Shown: positions 1 to 8,438 of the stretch, in pieces
Numbering within the stretch: position 1 is the first letter of the stretch
Layout: every line of letters begins with the position of its first letter
Source: Dipetalonema caudispina
Taxonomy: Eukaryota > Nematoda > Chromadorea > Rhabditida > Onchocercidae
DNA length: 18,205 nt
Direction of reading: 5' to 3'
Assembly: GCA_013365325.1 (NCBI GenBank)
Contig: JABVXV010000648.1
Coordinates: 1-18,205 of the forward strand
The notes under the pieces: model-generated
Seen by the model: only the letters and a program-made list of their open reading frames with translations
Databases searched by the model: none
Told to the model about the DNA's origin: nothing
Program-made: the position numbers and the translations under genes

Positions 1-161
<161 letters not shown>

Positions 162-305
162 TTCTTTTTCAGCTTATTTCAATATTTATATTATTTTTTA
201 CGTTTAAAAGCGGACAATAATGCTAATTTAATCTTTTTAATCCATATTCCAATATTATTTGTGTCAAATTTACGAAAGCTTGACTTGTTTAACGTTTAGA
301 TAGAT

Positions 306-344
306 AAAGAGAAAGAGAGAGAGAGAGAGGGGGAAGAGAGAGAA
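306..344 (+). repeat. GA-rich purine tract
   Basis: There are 39 uninterrupted purines on the plus strand, largely GA dinucleotides with a G5 block near the middle. Simple low-complexity sequence. Confidence 0.9.
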
Positions 345-1371
345 TAGTTAATCAAAATGAAAGCACAAAGATGCAGTATAACCAGTGTTTCTGTCGAGAA
401 TTCTTGGAAAAATTAAAGATAATGGTTCATGATAAGCTATAAGTTAGCATTCTCTATTTCTACATTCTCTCCTTTACATATGATAGCCAACTTCATCATC
501 AATCAAAGATCATTTCCTTTTTTGGATTATTGATAGAAGTTCAAGCAAAAAAAAACATTTTAATTTTAAAAGTATCCAATAAAAGAAAAGCATTTGAATA
601 ACTGATGGATAAAGAAAGTGCCGTGATGAATAAAGCTTAGGACAAATAAATATCGTAATTCATTATAAGTTGTTATTTCAACAATTGTTTATGAAACTTT
701 CTACCACGAAAACAAAAAGAGCAAAAGTCATGCATGAAAAATGAATAATAATTATAATTCAAAAGTTGTTACTTCTTTTTACCCATTATGGAATCGAAAA
801 AAAAAAAACAAGGAGAAAACTGTATATAAAAATGTGAGATAGTTTCAATATTGTAATTTCTTCGAAACCTTCAATGTTTTTACCATAATTGAGAAATGGA
901 AAATAGAAAATGTAAAAAAAAATGAAAAGTTTGTTATGTCACTGAAAACAAAAAAGAAAATTTCATCAATTTAATGAGCTATTTGCTCATTTTTTACTTT
1001 TACTTTTTCACAAATTTATTTTGCATAAATTTACCATAACCGATTTGTAGATTGCTGGAACATTTCAATTGTTGCTATCATGAAATATGATAAAATATCA
1101 ATAAAATACCAGTATTCTTTGTATTGTTTGTTAATTGATAGATGCGAATAAACATGATGAATATATAAAGGGATGTGGAAATAGAACAGAAGTGATGAAT
1201 GATAGAAGGGAACTACGAATTATTGAATCTTACTTGCCAAGAATGATGACGGACTTCATAAATTGGTACTGTGACAAATAAATTTTGAACTTTTCAGCCA
1301 ACTATGTTTTAGCTTGGGAAATTAAATTCTTCTTGGGTTGACTGTTTGAACTAGTAACAATGATTTGCTAT

Positions 1372-1397
1372 TATATATATATATATATATATATATA
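1372..1397. repeat. TA dinucleotide microsatellite
   Basis: Thirteen TA units without interruption in AT-rich intergenic sequence. Confidence 0.95.
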
Positions 1398-2349
1398 CGC
1401 ATTCTGTTGGAGTAATGTAATTTAAAACGATAAGTTTTACTTCTATGCAAATGTTTAGGCTTCATACATTATTTGTGAAGGAACTGTAAATTTTTAAGCT
1501 CTATACACCTATCCTGAAAAAAATTGGTGCATGAAACTTGGAGATGCATATATTACAGTCTTAAACAAGCCAGGCAGATGAAACAACTATCTCTACAGAA
1601 ATTGTCAATCACCTGAAGTGATGATAAACATGCGACTCAGGTCGTAGTTTTTTGATCAAGTTGATTGGTGAAACTTTTGCCACTACGGCTGGAATATGCT
1701 TATTGCAGTAGCAATTAGTAGATTTTAATGACTCTTACACTTTCACCTCTTGCTGTTTGACTATGCGAAGGTTATAAAAGTTCAAAGCCAACGAAAATTA
1801 CAAAAAGTTCAGAAATTACCAAATTAAATGGGGGAAAAGTGATATCGTTTGTGCGCTTGAACTTGTATTCCAATAAAATTTTAAATAGAATTTAGACTGC
1901 CTGTAATTCACTTGCAAAGGTCAAGACGTTGGAAACCTTTCAACACATAAATCTTCCCTTTTTTACTTAACAAGTCTAGTGAAACATTTCAGTGAATGAA
2001 TCAGTTTATTAATATTGAATGTAATGTACAAAACAAGTTATGAAGAAATTTCTTACATATCAACACTTGGTTATTCAGCTATAAAGAATAAATCACCGCA
2101 ACAGTTTCTTAAATTATGAATTTCCGAACCGAACTGAGAATTTGATTTGAAATTTGATTAAAACATTTTTTTTTTTTAAATTGAAAATAAAGGCCAAAAT
2201 TCATCTATCTACACAGTCTTCTCTTTTTCAAAAAGTAGTTGTAGGTATGCACTAAATGCGAGAAAGATAAATGTCATAAAAACATAAACACATAAAGAGA
2301 GAAATTCCAATTGGAATTGGCTTTTTTTTTAAAAATAAAGTTCAGCAAA

Positions 2350-2493
2350 ATGTCCGGGACGACACTAATTACCAACAAGCATCAAGGAAGAATCAGTTTC
2401 AACCCCGAACAAAACTTATGTAGCAATGACCAGAATACAAAAATACTCGGGAATAAAAAAACCACTGGTGATGCATATGAATCTAAAAAGTAG
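2350..2493 (+). CDS. Weak candidate small ORF, 47 aa, hydrophilic
   Basis: I do not recognise this frame. The ATG lies four bases after an acceptor-like AAAGTTCAG (2337-2345), the arrangement expected for a spliced-leader trans-spliced start. The predicted peptide begins MSGTTLITNKHQGRI and ends in DAYESKK. It is polar, rich in N, K, T and G, with one cysteine and no membrane segment. The frame also reads open upstream of the ATG. No downstream exon was identified, although a GTGATG donor-like site falls at 2467-2472. Random frames of this length are common in such AT-rich DNA, so only the start context and balanced composition favour it. It could equally be noise or an exon of a gene I cannot see. 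Confidence 0.22.
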   Translation: MSGTTLITNKHQGRISFNPEQNLCSNDQNTKILGNKKTTGDAYESKK

Positions 2494-2856
2494 CGGTAAT
2501 TACTAATTTTGACATTTTCGATCAAGCAAATAATCGGCTCTAACTTTCAATTTTGTTTTGAAAATTCAGATATATTAAAATTCCAACCAGTCTCAAAAAA
2601 CCACATTTCTTGTTCCTCGAACCACCTTTTCACCCGTGACTCCATCTAGATCAACAAATGAAGTGATGATATGGTTTAAAAATCTCTTATGAACTTCCAA
2701 AAGCGAAACAAACTAAACATATGTAACAAAGTTGGAACTAAGCAGCTTGAAACTTGAATTCTGACCGGAATTAGATTCAGACTAACACCTGAAATAGAAA
2801 GACATTATCGTAGAAGAAAGAAATGCAATTCCATTGAATGCTATATTGTAAGAAGT

Positions 2857-5207
2857 TCATGAAACTATACAACCACTTAGACTGCTTGGATCACGTTCCG
2901 TTTCATAGAACTTCTCTTCTTGTACGGGAGACAACGATTTGCGGCTTTTCTTCACTTTTGAGAAATCTGGCATTTTTGCTTTTGATATATCAAATGCACC
3001 GTAAACAGCTGGTGTCCACAGCTACAAAAAAAAAGCCTTACAAACGGGTGCAAACCTAATGTAATTAAAGCTTAACTTCATTTATTAGAATTATAGAATT
3101 CCGTGAGATTAGACAATAACTATCATACCGAGCTCATGCTTGGAATCATAAATGGCTCTGCTTCGACCAAACCAAAAGTAGGCTTTCCTTGGGGTTCAGG
3201 ACATACGTCCGGTACTTTCTGGTGATAGATAAAACCATTTTCACGTTCAGCTTTTTCCATATGTCGCTCAAGTAGTGGTCGAATACGGCGGAAAAATAGA
3301 TGACAATCAGGTTTTGCAGTGAATCCTTGAAAAACAGCAATGATTTTTTAAAGTCCTTAGAAAGAACCCATTGAAAAATCAGAAAACTTTTTTCTTTGGA
3401 TTTTGACACTATCTAAATTTAGTTCCATATGTTATCAGATTTTTTTTGAACAAAAAAATTCGCGTTACCTGGACCATTAGCCTTACGATACTTTCCAGCA
3501 AAATCGACAGCAACATCGAAACATGAAATGCCCTCTCTGCATGTTCTTACCGCATCGCCACATTTATCTTGGGATAAAAGATTTTCACCCAAAAAAGCAT
3601 AAGCATATGCTGTATATATTTGTGATTTCAATTGAAAATAAAAGCGCCATTTTTCAAACAATGACTGGTCCAATTTTCCAAGACTTTCATCTAAATACTT
3701 CCAAAACTTATCGGTTTTTTTTTTAATCGCAGTAAATGCACAAATGCTATCGATTGAATGCTATTGCTAAACAAAAAATGAAGCTTGTATTCATCCCAAA
3801 CATGTGAAATGTGAGAACAAATAACACATGTTTTTAAATGAATTGTTTGTCGAAATTCATTGCTAACAGTATAAAAATTGGTGACTAAAAAGTAAACTAA
3901 ACAAAAAGTCAACCAATTCGAGGCTTAAAAGGAAAACGTTTGCAAATCTTCTTCAATACTGACCTGCTTGCATGAACAAACGACTGGTTTCATAAGCCAA
4001 TGCTGTAATTAAGCCAGGACTATGTTTCAGCTCAATAGCGCGTGCCACGGTAATTTCTTGTGCTTCAGCTGTGAATTGATTGATGTAAGCAGTAAGTACT
4101 GCTGGATCAAAATCTGAACCCGGGAATGAAGTTAATCCAGTAACCTTATCTGAAATGGAATGACTAAGTCGGATGATTCGTACGGGTAAATATGAAATAA
4201 AGTAAACTGGATGTCAGTTATTACAGTTCTCTGCCTTTTTCCCGCTTAATTCATTCAAAATCTTGAAAAAAAATCAAGTCCTGCGCACCAGCATTTTCGC
4301 GTACAAATATCAATATCCCAGCAGCGCGTCGTAAACAAGTGTGTGCTTTTTTAGCATCACCTTCGAATACTTCATCTTTTGCCGCAATCCATGCCGCATG
4401 TTTCGATAACCATAAGGCCATATTCACACAAATATTTAGCACTTCGTACCAACTGTCACTGACCTCACTGAAATTATTACCATGATTATCCACTAGCTAT
4501 TTAAAAGCAACAGCTTTGCAATAAAATAAATAAACTGAACTTCAGTTTAGTAAATGTTGATAGTTGATAGTGAATTATATACTTACGTTGCTACTACACC
4601 GAGCATTGAATTAGTCCATCGAAATTGAAGGAGTGTGGCAAGTTTGCTAGTTTTTGTATCAACAACTTTATCATGATCGACTGCAAACACAAAACCACTA
4701 AATAGCGATAGATACTGCTTGAAATCGTCGTCTAACACATCCACATCATTACTAGCATTCTTGAAATGTTCCAAAAGATGATCACGCCTTAAGCGAAGCT
4801 CACTGCAATAAAATAAGAAATCTTGAATTAACCTTTATTGAAATACAATATTCTCTGTAAAAGGCATTTCAATAATATTGCAACAAGCATCGCAGAAAGT
4901 TTCTTGGCTATAATGCAAAAACATATGACGATAAAAGTGCTGCAAAACACCTCAAGTGTATTTAAATATCAAATTTCAAGCTTTCTACAGCCTCATGAAT
5001 TAAACTGATAATATGAAGTTCTGAATACCCGCATATCAATATTTCATATTAAATGTCACAAAAATGAAAAAGAGGAATCCAAAAATAAATTTAATCGCAA
5101 ATATACTTGCAAATTTTCGATGTTTGTGAAGTGGTAAGGATTGATTTGAGCTGGAAATCTACATATTCTGTTGCTTTGATTGGATTTCGATGGAACCAAT
5201 GTGCCAT
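2857..5207 (-). CDS. BROX: BROX orthologue: BRO1-domain protein with C-terminal CaaX box (7 exons, 421 aa)
   Basis: Exons on the minus strand: 5107-5207, 4587-4802, 4289-4467, 3964-4149, 3469-3690, 3129-3325 and 2857-3021. They join in frame (1266 nt with stop) to give 421 aa, close to the roughly 411 aa of human BROX. The protein starts MAHWFHRNPIKAT, like the human N-terminus. It continues with the BRO1 signatures SKICNEL (residues about 30-36), MALWLSKHAAW, AEAQEITVARAIELKHSPGL, IYTAYAYAFLGE and SDKCG-type blocks, GPG...HLFFR (about 300-315) and RENGFIY. The final 54-residue exon begins LWTPAVYGAFDISK and ends in CIVS, a CaaX prenylation box as in human BROX (CYIS). All seven exons have GT donors and AG acceptors; the exon-3 donor (GCTG/GTGCGC) is weak but is the only one restoring phase. 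The known family binds CHMP4/CHMP5 ESCRT-III subunits and acts at membranes, including the nuclear envelope. The identification is firm; exact splice sites are inferred. Confidence 0.93.
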
Positions 5208-5265
5208 TTCCAATCTGTTTGGTTAACAAACCATTTCTCTCTTTTTTCGAAATCGACGAACTATA
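5208..5265 (-). promoter_or_regulatory. BROX 5' leader with acceptor and four-codon upstream ORF
   Basis: Upstream of the BROX ATG, the minus strand reads TTTTATAG ending at 5261. This is a plausible cis- or trans-splice acceptor, giving a leader starting at 5260. Within that leader a short upstream frame (ATG at 5234-5232, stop at 5225-5223) encodes only M-V-C. A second possible acceptor, CCAAACAG, lies only about seven bases before the BROX start and would remove the short frame from the mRNA. Which acceptor is used cannot be decided from sequence. Confidence 0.4.
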
Positions 5266-5660
5266 AAATAAAATGTTAGCATGTGGTTCTATAAAAAGTA
5301 GTAAATGAAAAAAACATGTAGGATAAGCAGTTGTTTTCACATCGATTAAAACTAACTTAACAACTCTATCAATATCAGAGAAAGTCACGAAATAGATATT
5401 ACTTTTTTATCGGTATTTCAAATTTTTAGAATGAAATTGATTAAAAATCTTCAACGACGAATTGATAAAGAATATTATTGGGAGATTGGATCCATGAGGA
5501 TATTGCTTAAACAATTTGAATAATTCGATATCCCCAATTAAATGGAATTTAAAATCATCGTTGTCGTTATGGCATAGCACTTTATCTCTGCCGTCTCTTC
5601 TAGCATAACACACTTCCTGTTCCCAGTCATCGCAAACATTGCATAATATAACTAACTGTA

Positions 5661-5671
5661 ATTCTTTTCAG
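5661..5671 (+). promoter_or_regulatory. Strong plus-strand splice or trans-splice acceptor
   Basis: ATTCTTTTCAG matches the nematode acceptor consensus (TTTTCAG) very closely and is followed six bases later by an ATG at 5677. This is the layout of a spliced-leader addition site. It could also be a chance match in pyrimidine-rich DNA, or a cis acceptor for an unseen upstream exon. Confidence 0.45.
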
Positions 5672-5676
5672 CATCT

Positions 5677-5877
5677 ATGCACAACATGTTATTTCAAGAA
5701 AATCATGCAACTCTTATCTCCTCACAAATCATACTGTCTTTTTCTACCTCTTGTCTTTCGTCTAACACCCTCCCGTACCGTATAAATCTCTACCCATCTC
5801 ATCAACCTCATTGTATCTCTCAACACAACACAGTTACCGTAAACACATTTTCGATTCCGGAAGTATGCTACTTATAA
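5677..5877 (+). CDS. Candidate small ORF, 66 aa, Ser/Thr/Cys-rich, after a strong acceptor
   Basis: The ATG lies just after the TTCTTTTCAG acceptor. The frame begins MHNMLFQENHATLISSQI, is rich in serine, threonine, histidine and proline with four cysteines, and ends in EVCYL. There is a mildly hydrophobic patch around residues 13-25, but no convincing signal peptide or known domain. Donor-like sites occur at GTAAAC (5839-5844) and GTATGC (5863-5868), so this might be a first exon rather than a whole gene. The region is pyrimidine-rich, which by itself yields Ser/Leu/Pro-rich translations. Not recognised. Confidence 0.25.
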   Translation: MHNMLFQENHATLISSQIILSFSTSCLSSNTLPYRINLYPSHQPHCISQHNTVTVNTFSIPEVCYL

Positions 5878-5903
5878 TAGCTTTTTATTGTAAATATATT
5901 ATT

Positions 5904-5999
5904 ATGGTGAAGCGAAAAGTTACGAGCAAGGTTAGAGTCGTACTGGCTTGCTGCATGATGCTACTTACCGGCCACCTCTCGATCCGGAATCCGGTATAA
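5904..5999 (+). CDS. Candidate micro-ORF, 31 aa, basic start then hydrophobic core
   Basis: The frame reads MVKRKVTSKVRVVLACC followed by MMLLTGHLSIRNPV and a stop. The basic N-terminus and hydrophobic core resemble a signal peptide or signal anchor. The stop overlaps a GTATAA that could instead be a donor after residue 30, so it may be a first exon; no convincing second exon was found. It overlaps a strong minus-strand donor, so one of the two readings is probably accidental. Confidence 0.18.
   Translation: MVKRKVTSKVRVVLACCMMLLTGHLSIRNPV
5961..5971 (-). promoter_or_regulatory. Strong minus-strand 5' splice site, possible BROX leader exon
   Basis: On the minus strand CCG/GTAAGTAG is an almost ideal U1-complementary donor, with the exon ending at 5969. 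An acceptor-like TTCGATTCAG lies about 35 bases upstream near 6005. The site is about 760 bases upstream of the BROX start and in the same orientation. An untranslated first exon of BROX, spliced to the acceptor at 5261, is the simplest reading. This is inference. Confidence 0.35.
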
Positions 6000-6179
6000 A
6001 AACTGAATCGAAAATCGCGGTTGATATGTTGAACATTTTACTTCATTATGGTCATTTTTAAGAACTAACTCTGATTTAGATATTCTTTGCACTGATTATT
6101 TAGCAGTAGTTCTTGGCTTTCATAACTTTTAATCGTCTACTCATTAAATTCTTGTAATCCTGTTCACTTTAATAGAGTA

Positions 6180-6600
6180 AATACAATTCAAAAATTACAG
6201 CCATGAAATTCCCTTTTTCATTTCCTTTCCAGTCTTGGCTAAAAACCCCTCCATTGTTTTTTATCCAAAGTGAAATTCACGTTTTTTTTTTTTCTTCGAA
6301 TCCCAAGATAATTTCTTTATTTTACGTTCCCAACATAAATTGTCTTTTTTCTTTTTTATAATCCCGAGAAAAAATTCCTCCTACATTTCACCCTTTTTTC
6401 GTTCAGTTAAACGAAAAATCCCTTTTCTATTTTTTATTAGCTTGTGGAAAAATCTTTCCTGATTTAAGAAAAAACGATTTTTTCTTTTCCGGTTTAATTT
6501 CATTTCTTCTTTAGTGTAATCCCTATTAGTTTTTGTTTGTATCTTTTATTCCTTCAATTACTCTTTCGTCTAATTACTCCATTTGTTTTTAACTCTTCTA
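6180..6600 (+). repeat. Pyrimidine-biased low-complexity tract
   Basis: The plus strand is dominated by T and C runs such as CCCTTTTTC and CTTTTTTC blocks for about 400 bases. No periodic unit was found. Frames that stay open here are explained by the composition. Confidence 0.6.
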
Positions 6601-6868
6601 TGAAGTACTCATTGCAAGTTAAAGTTTGAAATTTCAAAACATTTTTTTATTTTGCATATTTAAGGATTATGTATAGCTTAGCCTATTCATACCCACCTCT
6701 GGACCTGGTCATTGCCTCATTTACTTCAATTAATGCAAAGGTAGCTTTTACTACCTGTACTCAGTCTAAAATATGAAGTAGATAAGCTTATTTTCGAAAT
6801 TCGATAAGTTTCATATGAGAGGGAATAATTTTCATACAATTTCAAATATTCTGAATGTTTTGGCTAAC

Positions 6869-6921
6869 ATATATATATATATATATATCACCGCCCCTTG
6901 CATGTATATATATATATATAT
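6869..6921. repeat. Pair of short TA arrays around a GC-rich spacer
   Basis: An AT array (6869-6888) and a TA array (6905-6921) flank the 16-base spacer CACCGCCCCTTGCATG. The arms are self-complementary and could form a cruciform. Immediately after, the 11-mer TGATACATGAA occurs at 6923 and again at 6942. Confidence 0.85.
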
Positions 6922-7013
6922 GTGATACATGAATCATCTTCTGATACATGAACTATTCATATAAGATAACTGGTAATTTTAACCTGTCATCATGTATCCC
7001 TGTCTCGTCTTGC

Positions 7014-7016
<3 letters not shown>

Positions 7017-7105
<89 letters not shown>
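7017..7105. repeat. Long TA microsatellite, 89 bp
   Basis: This is an uninterrupted TA array. It is preceded by CTTGCATG (7009-7016), the same octamer that precedes the shorter TA array at 6905, so the two arrays may share an origin by duplication. A long open frame through it encodes only alternating Tyr-Ile and is not a gene. Confidence 0.97.
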
Positions 7106-7108
<3 letters not shown>

Positions 7109-8354
7109 TGTATAAGCCATGAAAACTTGTGTAATCTTAACATTTATATAATTAAATTAAAATTTCATGCAAGAAATACAGCAGTAAAAAATGTCAGTTG
7201 ATTTAGTTTTCTTGGTTATCAAAATTGTTCGTCGATATGAAAGCATAATAAATGTTTAGATATCGATTATGTTCAGGGTGGCATGCCGGATTCGGAGCTC
7301 TTGTTTTTTGCATAATTTTTGCTTCTGAAATGTTAGACGTATGGACTATTCTATTTTTTCCAGTGCTAAAACTACATTAAGAAGTTTATTATGCATAATC
7401 TTACAAAGTTTAGATCTTCTTATAACTATTTTCAGTAAATGATTAGATGAGTTTTCATTTGATAATCGGTGATGCATTTTCAAAACTATTATTAGAACTA
7501 CTGTTTTATATGAAACGTAAAGTAATAAAAGCTCCAACTGATCCATCTGAAAATTAATCAATTCATTGAATTAGAATTCCATTTTTGGGTCAAGGAATTA
7601 CAAATTTTCAAAAAGAAATGTTATCATCGTATTTCCTATCTGATTATTGCTATGTAGCCAGCAAGGGAACGACCTTCAATACTTTTTATTGCTTCATTCA
7701 ATAACTTTCGAATATCCCAACATATTTATTCATATGGGCTAAAATTTGCAAAAAAAAAGGGAAAATTAAACAACGAAATTTTGGATATAAACTATTTACA
7801 ACTGTATCGGATTATTTTGAATTCTATTCTTGTTTAGCGAGTGGTTGCATTATAAACACCGATATAACTTTACTACTTGGAAAAGGTCGGCGAATAAAAT
7901 ATCTCCGAGCTAAATTACTACGAATTATTCACACTTATGAAATTACTATTACGAAATTTGGAATTTGTTTTTAGCTTCTAAATTAATTATTCGGGAACTT
8001 GGAATTTCCAGCATAAATTTAAGAATATTTGTTTTTTTTGGAGTTCATTTTTATAAATTAACCTTACTGGATGAAATGGTTCAGTCGAAGTTTTTTTCCA
8101 GCTACTTTAATCTAACAGTTTCAAATTGACAAAAACAGAAAGAATCCATTCAAATAGTCCAGTAATTAATTGGTAATTCGAAAAACTTGATCGTTGATCG
8201 GTAATCAGCTATATTGCTAATTAAACAGTTGAGTAAACCGCAATTACAGATCTTTGTCCGTAATATGGGGTGGCAATATTAGTTTATATAACAGCTGTAT
8301 AAATGATAAAATTTTCAGATAACCAAAATTGTACATACTGTGGATAATAGGAAC
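7106..8354. other. AT-rich intergenic stretch, no gene recognised
   Basis: Nothing convincing was found on either strand. A 71-codon minus-strand frame (7346-7561) has no recognisable domain, splice context or family resemblance and fits chance expectation. The stretch lies between the divergent starts of BROX and the repeat-protein gene, so it may carry upstream control sequences that I cannot identify. Confidence 0.5.
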
Positions 8355-8405
8355 AGAGAGAGAGGGAGCAGGAGAGAAGGAAAAGGAAGAGAAAAAAAAG
8401 AAAAA
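8355..8405 (+). repeat. Purine-rich tract just upstream of the repeat-protein gene
   Basis: About 50 bases are almost entirely A and G, starting as GA dinucleotides. The tract ends about 30 bases before the predicted first ATG. GAGA-like tracts are common near nematode promoters, but a regulatory role here is only a guess. Confidence 0.75.
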
Positions 8406-8438
8406 TTCATTGGAAATTTATAAAGCGAATCAGCAGTG

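Larger units (their letters stand above)
5408..6010. other. Less AT-rich island with overlapping short frames upstream of BROX
   Basis: Between BROX and the pyrimidine tract the base composition is visibly less AT-rich. Several frames are open on both strands. On the minus strand one runs without stops from about 5680 to its stop near 5407. It contains a cysteine-rich segment (CNVCDDWEQEVCYARR) but no usable in-frame ATG. A second minus-strand frame starts with ATG near 5643 and encodes about 33 residues. Plus-strand frames at 5677 and 5904 are listed separately. The overlap on both strands means most are shadows or relics. I recognise none of the peptides. Confidence 0.45.

Noticed and set aside
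1135..1281. 48-codon open frame ending INWYCDK, with ATG at 1195
   Set aside because: It reads like protein, but no partner exons, start context or homology were seen, and frames of this length are expected by chance at this AT content.
3146..3409. Minus-strand frame overlapping BROX exon 6
   Set aside because: The homologous BROX frame (KPDCHLFFRR...) is a different frame; this one is a shadow plus intron.
3523..3726. Plus-strand frame opposite BROX exon 5
   Set aside because: Antisense shadow of a conserved exon.
5992..6000. TATA-box-like GGTATAAAA on the plus strand
   Set aside because: Such strings are frequent in AT-rich DNA and no transcript start or gene downstream supports it.
6992..7201. 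Open frame of alternating Tyr-Ile on the plus strand
   Set aside because: It is simply the translation of the TA microsatellite.
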